NCBI GenBank assembly: GCA_023374025.1
Contig: SIJG01000022.1
Location: forward strand, 1,178,001-1,242,000
DNA from: Heterodera schachtii
Taxonomy: Eukaryota > Nematoda > Chromadorea > Rhabditida > Heteroderidae
Length of the DNA: 64,000 bases
Direction of reading: 5' to 3'
In this document: positions 23,397 to 35,584 of the stretch, piece by piece
How the letters are laid out: each line of letters begins with the position of its first letter
How positions within the stretch are numbered: the stretch's first letter is position 1
The notes under the pieces: generated by a model
Databases searched by the model: none
What the model was told of the DNA's origin: nothing
The model's input: only the letters and a program-made list of their open reading frames with translations
Made by a program: the position numbers and the translations under genes

Positions 23397-23781
23397 ATGC
23401 CAATATTAAAATTCAATGCCATTTTTGAATTTTTAAGTAACAAAAAAAATTTTTTTCAAAAAATTGTCGCTTCCAAATTGTTCGCTTCCAAATTGTTCGC
23501 TTCCAAATTGTTCGCTTCCAAATTGTTCGCTTCCAAATTGTTCGCTTCCAAATTTGCCATGGTAGTTGTTTTTTCAAATATTTAAAATAATATTCAAAAA
23601 AAAAACTAAAAAAATTCAGGATCAGAGGGTGCTCAAACCGAACTACAGAATGAAGAAGCGGCAGGTTTTTGGGCCCATGTTGGTGTTCAGCGTGTTCATC
23701 TATTACAACTACGGGGAGTACATTTACGCTTATTATGAGGGGAAGCGCAACCGTTTGCTGCGTTGGTACAATGGAAAATAG
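23397..23781 (+). CDS. Small putative membrane protein, unidentified
   Basis: The solid part is a terminal exon 23620-23781 after an AATTCAG acceptor. It starts DQRVLKPNYRMKKRQVFG, has a hydrophobic aromatic stretch (PMLVFSVFIYYNYGEYIYAY) that could be one membrane segment, and ends RWYNGK. The preceding in-phase exon ends with an ATG immediately before a GT donor at 23562. This gives either a 54-residue protein starting there or one of 108 residues starting at 23397 that includes the FASKL repeats. I cannot name it. Small single-pass mitochondrial proteins have this look, but that is only an impression. Confidence 0.4.
23463..23556 (+). repeat. 15-bp minisatellite, about six units
   Basis: The unit TCGCTTCCAAATTGT is repeated head to tail. 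Because 15 is a multiple of three, the array stays open in frame (repeating FASKL on the plus strand) and directly precedes the ATG at 23559 of the small gene below. Whether it is translated is unknown. Confidence 0.9.
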
Positions 23782-24380
23782 ACCGGATGCAATGATGATG
23801 ATGATGATCAGATGACATTGTTTTTTTTTTTTTTGTAAAATTAGGCGAATACTCAAATATAAATGGAAAAATGCTCTATTTTTTTTAAACATTTGATGTA
23901 CTGCTTGAACTTGACGCCGCCTCATTGGGTGATGCAATTTACCTTTCATTTTCCATGTGTTTTTGTCGCCGCTTTTCGATCTGTTGTGCATTGGCCGTGC
24001 CGTCTCTGTATTTGAAACATTTTTTGAAGACTTGAACGCTTCCCGACGTTCCTCAATTTTGCCGCCCGACCTCAGAAAATTCTGACATTTCACCGATTAA
24101 ATCAAAACCGCCATTTCGCCGACCAGCCAAGGAAAAACAACGACATTTTACCCATTAGTCAAGACCGACAATTCAGTAAAATTTGGTAGACTAAAATGAT
24201 TATTTCGGGTATTACTTCATCGCTAACAATCTTCCAGTTTTTTCATGATGTTTTTGTGCCCAAATTTTGCATTTATACGCCTCATCCCGTCATTAATAAA
24301 TGGATTTTTAGGTTTTTTTCAAATTAAAACAATTAGAATTTGTCTAAAAAGTTCCAAAACAACAACGGCACCGCTGAAAA
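23782..24380. other. Gap before RPB3 with a weak minus-strand coding-like stretch
   Basis: On the minus strand, 24080-23945 reads NFLRSGGKIEERREAF and RPMHNRSKSGDKNTWK before a possible GT donor. No start codon, conserved partner exon or homology could be established, so no gene is called. The remainder is AT-rich. Confidence 0.35.
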
Positions 24381-27300
24381 ATGCCGTATGCCAACCAGCC
24401 ACAGGTGACCATTTTGCAGCTGAGCAATGAGTTTGTGCAGTTTGTGCTCGAGGACACCGACCTGAGCGTGGCCAATGCGCTCCGTCGTGTGTTCATCGCC
24501 GAAGTGCCAACATTGGGTGAGAGTCTCGGCATTTGCATTTGATGGCACGCCTATTCAAGGGGATGGTCCAGATGGGTTGAATCCTGGCCAGAAAAATGAG
24601 AAACACCCGAATTTGTCTAATTTTTAATGCCCGATTTATTGGTCCGACCGGGAAATTGAAAAAAAAAACTCGGTCGCAGGTAATCCTGGCCTGAAAAATG
24701 AGAAATGCCCGAATTTGGGTAGTTTTTAATGCCCGATTTGTGGGTCCGACCGGGAAATTGAAAAAAAAACAATCGGTCGCAGGTAATCCTGGCCTGAAAA
24801 ATGAGAAATGCCCGAATTTGTCTAAATTTTAATGCCCGATTTATGGGTCCGACCGGGAAATTGAAAAAAAAAAACAATCGGTCGCAGGTAATCCTGGCCT
24901 GAAAAATGAGAAATGCCCGAATTTGGGTAGTTTTTAATGCCCGATTTGTGGGTCTAAACCTGAACAAAATCAGACGAGGGTCCCTATCGAACACTTGGCG
25001 AATTTTATTGCAAAAAAAAAAAAAATTGAACTCGAATTTTCGGGGGCTAGCCTTAATTTTAAGTCCCCAATTAGAATTTCTGGCATTAAAAAAAAAACAA
25101 TTTTTTTCAGCGATTGATTGGGTACAAATTGAGCAGAACACGTCGGTGTTGCATGACGAATTTGTTGCCCATCGGATGGGCATGATTCCGTTGTCCAGCG
25201 ACAACATTGTTGACCGCATGCAATACGCTCGGGTAAGCGGAACAATTTTTTTTCAAAATTAATGAATTTGTCGAATTTCCCGGCATTTTGGGTCTATTTT
25301 TTCGAGTTTTCGGGGATTGTACTCGAAAATGAAGCAAAAATGCTTTAATTTAAGGGTCAGTGTTAAATTGGAAGTCAGGGTAGCCTCGTAACCAAAAAAA
25401 AAAGTTTTTTGGAACGAAGAAAACCTGACTGTTTGCTCGGTCCAGAAAAAGTTTCCGATATTTTTTAAAATTTACAGTCGTCATAGGCAAAAAATAGCTT
25501 TTTTTAGCAGTTCCCCCCCCCCCCCCCATTTTTAACGAATTATAAGAAAATAGGCAATAAAAATTTCAAAAATTCCTTAAAAGACTCCATTTTTCATTTC
25601 AGGGGAGGGCGGGAACCGTGAATTCCCAAAAAATTATTTTTGTTTTCCATCATTTTCTGTGCCCCCTCTTCCCCTCATCCACCACTATGGTTTTATTTTA
25701 TACGAAAAAAGCCCCCCCCTTTTTTTTTTTGCTCTTCCGTTGACTTTGCTGTCTGTATTCCCAGGATTGCACATGCACCGAATTCTGTGACAAATGTGCC
25801 GTGCTCTTTCTGCTGAACGTACGCTGTGAAGAGGAGGCGACCAAAGCGGTCACATCGGACGACTTGGAGTCCAACAATGTCGAGGTTTAAAAAAAAAAAT
25901 TTTTTTTTTTTCAAAAATTTCTACCATCCGTCACGCTTGGTTAGGTGGTGCCCGCCTGTGGAGCGCACTTGCGGGACAACATCGATATGGAGGGTGACAC
26001 CGGTGCAATTCTGCTCGTCAAACTGCGCAAGGGTAACGAAAATGCAAATTTGTGGGCCTAAATTTTTTTTTTTTGAGTTTAGTCAGCAATAGCAACAGTT
26101 TCTCAAATATTTTTCCTGGATTTTGCACAACTAACCACGAAGAAAATTGGACTTTAAAAACAAAAATATATGAGAATTTTTAAGTTTTAAATTTTTTGAG
26201 GATTTTTCTTCATTTTCCAAAAAAAAAAAACTAATTTTTTATTATTTTTTTATTTCAGTTCTTTTTTTTTGGGGTCTTTGAAACGTTTTATCTTCTTTTT
26301 TTCAATAATAATTGACTTTCATCATATTTTAAGGCCAAGAAATTCGTATGCGCTGCTACGGCAAAAAGGTAGATGTTATGTCATGTTTTATTTAGTTTAA
26401 TTTGGAAATTTTTTTTTTCGCTTTTGTGCAGTTTTTTTTTGTCCAAAATTCAAAATTGGAAGTTATATTGGTTTGAAATCCAAATGATCTTTTCAATTTC
26501 CATCCATTTTCAATAATTTTTAGGCCCCCCCCCCAAAAAAAAAACAATTTGTTTCCACCAAAATTGTGTGTGTTTCCCCCCCCCCCCCCCCACAGGGCTT
26601 TGGCAAGGAGTGCGCCAAGTGGAACCCGTGCTCCGCCGTCGCGTTCGAGTACGACCCGGACAACGCGTTGCGCCACACGGTGTTGGCCAAACCGGAGGAG
26701 TGGCCCCGGTCCGCCTTCTCCGACCCGGCCGACTATGAAGGGGACAAAATGCGCGAGGCGCCCTACAAGTCGGACGCCAAGCCGCGCAAGTTTTGGTTGG
26801 GCGTCGAGTCGACCGGCGCATTGCGTGCGGAAAACATTGTGCTCAGGTGCGCACATAATGAATCTAAGTTTTTTTTTAGAAATTTTTCCATAGAAGTTTT
26901 TAAAAAAATTTAAAAAATTTATAATGGTAAGTATAAAATTTTAAAAAAATTTCAAAGGCGGAAACATAGTCACCCGGTCAAATGGTGCTATGACGTTTGT
27001 CAAAAAAAACATCAAATGGAAATATTTTTTGGTATAACTTTGCTCAAAAGCAACTATATTTTTAATTCTTGATATCATTCAATAGCTCTAAGAATTCTCT
27101 ATTAGCCTACAAAATTTCAAAAAGTTTCACCAAATTTGAACCAGAGTTATATATAACCAAAAATAATCAAAAAAAAAAAAAAAAAATTTTTTTTGAGTTT
27201 CTTAGTCCATAACTTTTTTGAAACTTAACAATTTTTTTTGAAATTTTGCCGGCTAATAGAAAACACTCAGGGCTACTGAATTATATCAAATCTTAAAAAT

Positions 27301-27721
27301 TTGATTCATTTTGGGCGAAGTTATGAATAATTTTTCAGTAAAAAATTTTCCATTTGATGTTTTTTTTTTTTTTGACTAACGTCCTAGCACCGGTCAAATT
27401 GCTAGTAGGCATCGGAAAATGGCTACTAAGGCGGCAATTTTTGAGGGTTTCGGCATTGCCTAACTACCTCCATCGACTCTTTAAAAATTAGTTGATGAAA
27501 AATCGTGAAAAAAAACATTTTCAAGACAACTATTCTTTTTGGCATACCCCTTGAAATTTTTCATTAAAAATTTTTCCAATTCAAATTAAAACGCGGTAAA
27601 AAAAAAAATATCATTTTTTTGCAGTGGTATCCAAGTGCTGAAGAAGAAGCTGATCGACATGCAGGAACAGTTGACCATTGAACGCAGTGCCATGGAGCAG
27701 CAGCCGACCACATATTATTAA
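24381..27721 (+). CDS. POLR2C: RNA polymerase II subunit RPB3
   Basis: Seven exons in exact phase (24381-24516, 25111-25232, 25765-25884, 25945-26032, 26334-26368, 26596-26846, 27625-27721) encode 282 residues, close to the usual 275. RPB3 forms the alpha-like heterodimer with RPB11 that nucleates Pol II assembly in the nucleus. Diagnostic segments: [20 protein letters not shown] at the start (dimerisation fold), HRMGMIPL, the zinc-site cysteines in [11 protein letters not shown] near residues 88-97, the conserved core [20 protein letters not shown], and the C-terminal [11 protein letters not shown] followed by helix residues. Exon 5 begins after an AAG acceptor. Intron 1 carries a tandem array and intron 6 a MITE. 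It lies head to tail with PRPF4, about 215 bases apart. Confidence 0.95.
24577..24975 (+). repeat. Tandem array of about 104-bp units in RPB3 intron 1
   Basis: GGTAATCCTGGCCTGAAAAA recurs at 24679, 24782 and 24887, with a diverged first unit near 24579. Each unit also contains AATGCCCGATTTRTGGGTCC-like sequence and a poly-A run followed by CGGTCGCAG. The periods are about 103 and 105 bases. Confidence 0.85.
26984..27391. mobile_element. Hairpin MITE in RPB3 intron 6, with perfect 8-bp target duplication
   Basis: The ends GGTGCTATGACGTTTGTCAA and the inverse TTGACTAACGTCCTAGCACC are followed inward by matching arms (AACATCAAATGGAAA). GGTCAAAT flanks both sides (26976-26983 and 27392-27399). 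Inside are the family signature strings ATATCATTCAATAGCTCTAA, TCTATTAGCC and AACTTTTTTGAAAC in mirrored arrangement. It is 408 bp with no coding capacity. Confidence 0.85.
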
Positions 27722-27936
27722 TGAAACAAACAAAAAAATACAAAACAATTTTTCGATTTATTTTTCTCTTTAAATTTGTTTGATCTCCTTTCTCCATTTG
27801 TTTTGTTGGCTTATAAAACTGGATAAAAATTGCATTTTTAATACAGTTTATTAGACAAATTTTTAAAATTTTTTAATTATTTTCTATGTTTTTTTTACAA
27901 ATCCAATTTTAATTTCGATGTTTTTTTCCCAAAAAG

Positions 27937-30900
27937 ATGGCCATGCTTGAGGGATTCATTGACCTTTCCACCATCAGCAACCCGGTGCAGAAGGAAATTC
28001 TGGCGGACTTTGACCGGCGGAGAAAGGTGAAATTTTGGTTCTAGTGCAGAATACGCGTCCCATGGACTTTTACGCGTCCCATAAAATTATTACGCGTCCC
28101 ATAAAATTATTACGCGTCCCATAGAATTTCTACGCGTCTCAAGAGTTTTTACGCGTCCTCCCATAAAATTATTACTCGTCCCATGGATTTTTTTAATTTT
28201 GGGAAATTTTCTTTTTCAATTAGAAAAAGTGCAATGGATGTGGGGATGCGTGAAACATAATCAAAAACATCCAATTTAGATTTTCTATAATTATTTATAG
28301 ATCTTTGCCAAGGTTATCCCACGTTTTGCCCCAGGCATTCGTGCCTATGTCGGGTTCGACAAGTTTTTTTCAATCCCTGATAGCCTTTCTCTAAAATAGT
28401 TTTTCTGAAAAACTATCCGACGAATTTTTCTCTTTTCTATCAATTTTGCATGGCAAAACGTTTGAAAAAAAAAAAAAATTGTATCCATTTTAGGCACGCA
28501 GTTTGACATTGCCAACAGACGATGTGCAGGTCAAATTGATGCTACGCCGATGCAATGAGCCAATATGTGAGTTTCGGCTATTTTATGCTTAATTAAAAAA
28601 TTTTGAGTCGTTGAATTTTGGGGTTTTAAAAAAACAAAAAAAAAAAAATTAGTTCACTTCGTTATTCAAATAAAGGGGAGGAGTGAAAAAAAACAAAAAT
28701 TAAAGTTGCAGCCCGATGCGGGGCTCGAACCCGCGACAACCAGATTAAGAGTCTGGTGCTCTACCGACTGAGCTAACCGGGCACCTGTAGAGCCTGGCAT
28801 TGATTTTCTTGAATAGGTAAAACATTAGTCATGAATAAGCTTTCATGTATTGTATTTTCGCGTTTTTTATGGAAATTTCCTAAATTTCTTTGCTTCCAAA
28901 AAGTTTATTTTTATTTTTATCGGTTTAATGGCTTTGTTTTTGTGTCATTTGGATTGCAATTTGTGAGTGTCCGATTAAATCCAGCGAAGAATTTTTTTGA
29001 GTATTTTTTTTCTGCGAAGCACCCTAATTACAGTTTCAAGAGATAAAAACCCGGAAATTGAATCACAATTCAAAAAATAACCGAAAAATTCAATTATTTT
29101 TCAAATTGATAAACCATTTTGAATAGCAAATAAAAATAAATCGGGAGGATTAAAAAATTCGTAGGTTTACCCAAAAAAAATTCATTGATTTACATAAAAA
29201 AATTTTAAATATTTTATAAGAATTCTAAAATAAATAATTGATTTTTTTATTTCTAATTGTATTGTAAACAAAATAATTTTTTGAAAACAAGCTAAAAATC
29301 AAAAAAAATGTAAAGCCCGATGCGGGGCTCGAACCCGCGACAACCAGATTAAGAGTCTGGTGCTCTACCGACTGAGCTAACCGGGCACCTGTGTGGTTAA
29401 GAGGAAATATTGAAAATCAATGGTATTAAAATGCCCATTTTTTTATTTATTTGCGATATTAAATTGTATAATATTTTGAATTTTGTTGAGGTCTCTTCGG
29501 CGAGGACATTTTGGACAGGCGCGAGCGATTGCGGGCGCTGTTGTCGCGCATGTCGGAGGATGAAATCCACGCAATTTTGCATTTTGACGAGCGTGAACGT
29601 GCCGATGCGCAGGTGGGGAATTTCAATTTCCATGCAAATTTTTAATTTTTTCATACAATTCCCATGAAATTTTTGTAATAAAATTACGAAAAAATTTGCA
29701 TTGCAATTTTTAAATGATTTTTTTTCTCGTTTCTGACTAGTTTAAGTAAGGGGACTAATGGCCGATAAATTAGATTCCAGGGCACCGGAATTTTTTTTTT
29801 TTAATTTCATAAATTACTGCCCAATTCTTAAGTCACTACTTATTGTATTGTCCGTCGGCTTATCCCGATTCCGTCATTTTTTGGAAAATAATTGTCAGTT
29901 TGGGGTCTCGACGAAATCGGGGATTTGAATCCCGGTAAACCTTCCCCGAGATTCTGATTTGCAATCCCGAGTTGCCCTCTGTTTTTTCTTAAAAATTGCC
30001 GGTCTTTAATTGTCACCATTTATTGTATTTTGTTCGTCTCAGGATGACCAGTCCACTTGGTACCATCGTGGGCCGGCCGCGTTGCGGGACGCGCGCGTGT
30101 CCATCGCGGATTGGAGCCTGGTCAAGGCGAAGGCGCGGCTGGAGCGCGCGCGGCAACATGCGCAACTGTCCCAGCAGGAAAAGGCACTGATCAAACAGGC
30201 CACCCATCGCAAGATTCAATCACTGCAAATCTACGGCACCCAGGTGCGGTGGGGAGCAGTTCGTTCACCCACCAAAATTTAAAAAAAAAACAGAAAATTT
30301 TTATAAGAAAATTTAAAGGAAGAAAAATTTCAGTGTTTTTTGGAAAACTTAGTAATTCAGCGTAAAAAGCGCTAGAAAAAATTTAAAAAAATTTCTGAAA
30401 TTTTTATAGTGAAACAATTTTCTAAAATTTTTTCGAAAAGTTTCTGTTTGGAAATTAAAAAAAAAAAATTCGGGGGGGGGGGGAGTCAACATGGGATGGT
30501 GGCGAATGAAGTGCACCCAATTCCGGCGCCCAAAAAATTTCGCAATATCGGAATTTCAAACCCAAAAATGTCCGATGCCAGAATTCCATTACATAGGAAC
30601 AAGAGGGTTTCGGAACGGGGTGAGACTTGAACAGCAGAATTTATTCCAATTTGGACGAGGGCAATTCCGGGAGCAGGTCGTTTCCCCCCGTAAAAATTTT
30701 TAATAAAAAAAACTCTTAGGAAATTTCTTACAATTAGTATGAAAATTTCAAGAAAAAATTTTTTGAAAAGATTTTCAGCGATTTTTTCGAAATTTTATGA
30801 TTAACTACTAAGTTTTTTCAAAAATTTTCCGAAAAAATCGCTGAAATTTTTTTCAAAAAATTTTTTTCTTGAAATTTTCTTACTAAGAAATTTCCTAAGA

Positions 30901-33900
30901 ATTTTTTATGAAAAATTTCTAGGTTTGAAAATTTTTTTTAAAAATTTTTACGGGGGGAAACGACGGGGGGAAGTGAAGTGCACCCGGCAATTCCGGTTAA
31001 AATTAAAAAACGAAAAATTTTTTTCATGAAAAAAACAAATTCAATTTTGCCAGGTCTCCGGCACTCGGCCAACTTCATTCGTCGAATTTGGGCCCGACTC
31101 GCGCCATCTGATCACTGCCAATTGGTCGGGCCAAGTCACGCTGTGGTCAGTGCCCGACTGCCAACAAATGCTGAACCTGCAGGGCCACGCGTGCCAAGTG
31201 GGATGTGCGGTGGGTTTTCCATTTGTTGGCATTGTATTTTTTGCGAATTCTTCATTCAATTTTAGTTTGTATAAATTTGAAATTTGAAATGTTTTAATTT
31301 CCTTTTAAAATTTAAATTTCAACCCGATTTCTAATGCTTTATTGTTTTTTGTTTTGTTTCAAACTTTTTTTTTCCATTCATTTTATCCCATTTTCAACAA
31401 ATACAAAATTGATTGAAAAATACTCAATTTAATTTTTAGAGTTTTTCCAACACTTTTATGATTTCATTTTTTCATTAAAAAAGCTTTTTTTCAATTCTTT
31501 GTTACTCTCATATTTTTTTAATGATTTTTTGGCTATTTCCCGGTTATTTTTTTCAAAAAAAATGATTTTTTTTTTTTTTTTTTTTTTACCCCCCCCCCCA
31601 AAAAAATTTCAGCGGTTCCATCCCGGCGCCTTTGTCAGTGTTGACCCGCTGCTGCTGAATGTGGCCACCTGTGACCATTCAGGCAATGTGCTGTTGTGGA
31701 ATGTGGTGAACGGTGAGGAGCCGTTGGCACGGCTCGAACGGCACGAGGACCGCGTGCCGAGGGTGGCCTTTCATCCCAGCGGGCACTTCCTGGCCACCGC
31801 ATGGTTGGTACAATGGCAAAACGAAATTAGTACTAGTAATACTTTTGGCACTCTCGGAACCTCGTAGTTATTTATTTGTTACACGTCCCGTCACCCCTCC
31901 CCCTCGCGAAAATTTAATTTAAAAAAAAATTTCATTTTTTTTTATTGAGAATTTTCAATTTTATTGGATTTTTGAATTGCTTGGGCTACAATTAACCCGA
32001 TCTCAATGTGTGTCGGAGGCAGGCCATAACCAAATAAATAAATAAAAAATTCCGAAGGGGCATCCGAAGTTTTTTTTCAAAAAAATTTTTATGTCCTGTG
32101 TAATTTTCTAAGTTTTTGGTGTCGGGGGAAAAGGGAATTTTTTTTAGCCATTTTCGCCAAATTTTGGCCATTTTGTATCCAAATTTTCTCCGATTTCAAT
32201 TGCTTCAATTAACACTACCGTGTGTTTGGTCGAGAATCCATGCCTATCTCTCTACTCGGACTCTCGAATTTATTCCAATTCTCGGCTAATTGTTCATTCA
32301 TTTTCAACAGTTTTGACTCTTCATGGCGCCTCTTTGACCTGGAAACGCTGCAGGAACTGCTCTACCAGGAAGGGCACAGCAAATCCGTCTTTGATCTCGA
32401 TTTCCATGCCGACGGCTCTCTGATGTTGACCGGGTGAGAATACCAACATATTTTTATTATTATTATTATTCAAATAGCAAAAAGCAACATTTTTTTTGAA
32501 AACTTAAGCAATTTTCTTTACAAATTCCATTAAAATTTCCAAAAAAAAAATGAGGACCCCCCTTCCGAAATTTTTTTTTTTTCATTCTGGCTCGGGCCTG
32601 GTTACATTAAAAAAAATATAATGGCCAAAAAAATGGTTTTTTTTTTATCTATTTTTGGCCATTAAAACTTAATTTGACGATTTTTTTAAAATCAAATAAT
32701 ATATTTTTCCAGGGGCCTCGACTGCTACGGCCGCGTGTGGGACTTGCGCACCGGCCGGTGCATCATGTTTTTGGAGGGTCACCAGAAGGGCATTCACACG
32801 GTGTGCTGGCACCAGAACGGCTTCCTGATGGTCACCGGCAGTGCGGACAACACGTGCAAGGTATAAGAAAAACAAATAATTGTTGGTAATTTTTGAGAAA
32901 AATAATAATTTTCATCATAAAACTTTGAAAAATCGCTAAAAACCATTTCTGGGGGGATGAACTGTGCTCTTCAATTTTCGAATTTTTTTTTAAAGAAAAC
33001 CAAGAAAAAAATTTTCCGCAATTTTCGAAAATTTAAAAACAACGTTAGTTAGCTGCTCACCTTCTAATTACTAATGACTGCGAGAGGGGGTCCCGACAAC
33101 GACAACTTTTTTTTAGACGGGTCCAGTAGGCCTGTAACCAAAAAAAAAAAATTCGGAATAAAGAAATGGAAGAAATTTTTTTGATCGCTCTTCACCCCTA
33201 AAAAGTCTCTCTCTTAAAAAAATCAAATTTATGTTGAATTTATTGCATTTTTCCCCCAAAAAAAGGTTTGGGATGTTCGAATGCGCCGTCAACTGTACAC
33301 AATGCCGGCCCATCAGAATTTGGTGTCCCGCGTTCGGATGGACCCGTCCGGCGAGTTCCTGGTCACCGGCTCCTATGACAACACCATGAAACTGTGGACA
33401 TGCCAGGGATGGCAGCCGTTGCGCGTGTTCGACGCGCACAACATGAAAGTGAGTGAGAGAGTGAAATGAGTGCCGGCCGGTGTTTAAGAAAGTGCCAAAA
33501 ATGTCATGCCCAATTATTAAACGAATTCCTTGGCATTTCTTGGTAGCCCTAAGGCAAACCAAATGTACCTGTTGCTCTCGAGTGTGCCGATGTTGAGGGA
33601 AATGGCACCCGCCAATTACAAATTTATCCAACCAATTAGACATTAATTATTGGCATTTATTTTGGTAGCCCTAAGGCGCTAAGGGCAGGAGGCAGTGCTC
33701 CCAAGTGTACTTGTTGGTTTTCCAAATTTAAGAATTTGAGGGACTTAGACCAAATTCTTGGAAATATTTATGTATTTTGCAACAAACCGGCGGAAAAAAA
33801 AAATTTGCTACCGAAATTTTCTGACCACAACTTCATTGGCATTGGTTGAACACTAAATGCTATAGAGCCTTGGGATTTTTTTGAGAAGTTCGGGATCATG

Positions 33901-34167
33901 ATTATCCGGAAGGGACCTGACCGAATTTCAATACAAAAAATCCCGATTTTCCGGGCTCCTTCCTGCCTGATCCCGAGTCCCTTTTTCAAAATTGACTCGG
34001 CTAAGGAATCCCGACGGGATTCGGTTTTGTTCCGGGCTTTAATCATTCGCCAATCTTTTTTTTTTGTAAAGGTCACATGCGTGGACGTGTCGCCGGACGA
34101 GAATTGGATTGTCAGCGCATGCTATGACCGCACATTCAAACTGTGGAACTTTTCAGCGGATGAATGA
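27937..34167 (+). CDS. PRPF4: U4/U6 small nuclear ribonucleoprotein PRPF4 (WD40)
   Basis: Ten exons in phase (27937-28026, 28494-28566, 29491-29612, 30043-30243, 31054-31209, 31613-31803, 32311-32433, 32713-32860, 33266-33448, 34072-34167) give 460 residues; vertebrate PRPF4 has about 520. It acts in the U4/U6.U5 tri-snRNP with PRPF3. The N-terminal splicing-factor motif is visible as [19 protein letters not shown] followed by [14 protein letters not shown] (residues about 35-70). From about residue 165 come seven WD40 blades, including [63 protein letters not shown] and the final [11 protein letters not shown]. Acceptors of exons 3 (GAG), 9 and 10 (AAG) are atypical. Intron 1 has a tandem repeat, intron 2 two antisense tRNA genes and intron 4 a fold-back element. 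Confidence 0.95.
28045..28190 (+). repeat. ACGCGTCCCAT short tandem repeat in PRPF4 intron 1
   Basis: About six degenerate units of roughly 20 bases built on TACGCGTCCCATAAAATTAT run from just after the donor region. The ACGCGT core is retained in most units and lost in the last (ACTCGT). Confidence 0.85.
28711..28782 (-). tRNA. tRNA-Lys (CTT anticodon), copy 1
   Basis: Read on the minus strand, the gene starts GCCCGGTTAGCTCAGTCGGT and ends in ATCGGGC. Acceptor stem, D-arm (GCTC/GAGC), anticodon arm CCAGA-CTCTTAA-TCTGG with CTT anticodon, and T-arm GCGGG-TTCGAGC-CCCGC all pair, for 72 nt with no intron. A-box and B-box promoter sequences are internal. It lies antisense inside PRPF4 intron 2. 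Confidence 0.97.
29315..29386 (-). tRNA. tRNA-Lys (CTT anticodon), copy 2
   Basis: Identical over all 72 bases to copy 1, in the same intron and orientation, about 530 bases away. Flanking sequence matches for only a few bases (the string ACCTGT on the plus-strand right side), so the duplication was short or is old with the gene body maintained. Confidence 0.97.
30677..30964. mobile_element. Fold-back element in PRPF4 intron 4
   Basis: The left arm GTCGTTTCCCCCCGTAAAAA and the inverse right arm TTTTTACGGGGGGAAACGAC enclose mirrored AT-rich arms (AGGAAATTTCTTA against TAAGAAATTTCCT, and AGCGATTTTTTCG against CGAAAAAATCGCT). GCAATTCCGG lies on both sides at 30661 and 30989. A related half-element is at 54535-54615. 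Confidence 0.65.
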
Positions 34168-35513
34168 ATGAATGAATAACAACTGAACTGTTTTGAATTT
34201 GTTTTGTTTGGCACAATGTTTTCTCAATCTTTTATTTTATTCAATTTTTAATTTAAAATAAAAAAAGAAAGCAAAAATGGCACTTAATGAGAGAGAGAGA
34301 GAGGGGGGAGAGAGAAGAGAAAAAAAAATAAGAAAGAGAGAGAGAAAGAGCGAGGGGTGAGAGTGAAATAGACAGAGGATAAACGAGGGAATGAAAGAGA
34401 GAGAGAGGGAGAGAGAAACTTAATGTTCGTTAATGCCCTCGTTGGTAAAATAGTGACATAATTTTCAGCCAAAAAATGAGCAAAAAAAAATTTTATTCAC
34501 TAATTTCAGTTGCAAATGAGGTAAATTTCCTTTCTAACATTTATCTTAACAAATATTGACATTTTTTAAATCAAAAATTTTGTCAAGAAATAATTTTGGG
34601 GAAAAGTTTTTATGAAAATTTTCCAATTTTTAATGGTATTTTTCAAAAAATTTTTTATGTCAATTCTTAAGGGTGCATTTTTTGAAAAAAAAATTTAGAT
34701 CGATTCTTAGGGGTGCATTTTTTGATTTTATTGCATTTTTGTTAAGGAATTTTCCAAAAAATGTCGAAATAGTGAAAAAATAGTGACAAAACGCCAAAAA
34801 AGTGAATTTTCACTATTTTAAGTGACAAAACGCCAAAATAGTGATTTCTAGTGACGAAAAATGACGTCCAAATGAAAAAATTTTACAGCGGAAATGCGTT
34901 TTTTGAGCTCCTTTCTTCAAATCAATTGAGCAAAAAAAAAGTTTTTTCACTAAAAGTTGGGGCCCTAGTAATTACTGCTGAAGAATCTGGGCTCCATCTA
35001 AAAAAAATTATTTTGCCAGGTCGCGTTACTCAAAAAAAAAGCCACCAAAACATACAAACGCTACGATTATGGCTTCTATGCTACGTATATTCCCATTCAA
35101 AATGTCAGAAAGAAATCATTTTCAAACAATAGAAACTATGTATAATATTAGGCGCTGATTTTCTTTCAGCTCAGATCAATATACAAATATATATAATTTA
35201 CGAGCATTGGTTGCATTGCATGAAGTGACTTTTATATTTTTATAATTTCAATTATATATTATTGTAGAAAAATTCATTTCATTAGTTTCAAAAAATCGTT
35301 TACCATAGATTTGATAATTCGGGAATTTAAAATAGGCACTATAAAAAGCCTCAAATTTAGGGGGTGTAAAATGGCAAATTTTTATTCAAAAAAGCAACAA
35401 AATTAATTAAGACCAAATCAGTGTTGTAAATAATTTCTAAAATCAAAACTCTGTCAAAAAATAATAATTAAATTTTGGAGATGAAATGATGGTTTTTTGA
35501 GTAACGCACAAGA

Positions 35514-35550
<37 letters not shown>
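35514..35550. repeat. Poly-A run, about 37 bases
   Basis: An uninterrupted A run. It might mark the tail of a retroposed sequence, but no recognisable body or target duplication was found. Confidence 0.9.
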
Positions 35551-35551
<1 letters not shown>

Positions 35552-35584
35552 ATTTTTTTGATAATTTTTTGAGTAAAAAAAACC

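Noticed and set aside
23360..23422. Minus-strand hydrophobic start MALNFNIGILFILLILFF followed by a GT
   Set aside because: It looks like a signal peptide, but no following exon in phase could be found and it overlaps the plus-strand small gene; AT-rich chance is likely.
23463..23556. Possible CRISPR-like array
   Set aside because: The 15-bp units are directly adjacent with no spacers, and the organism is eukaryotic.
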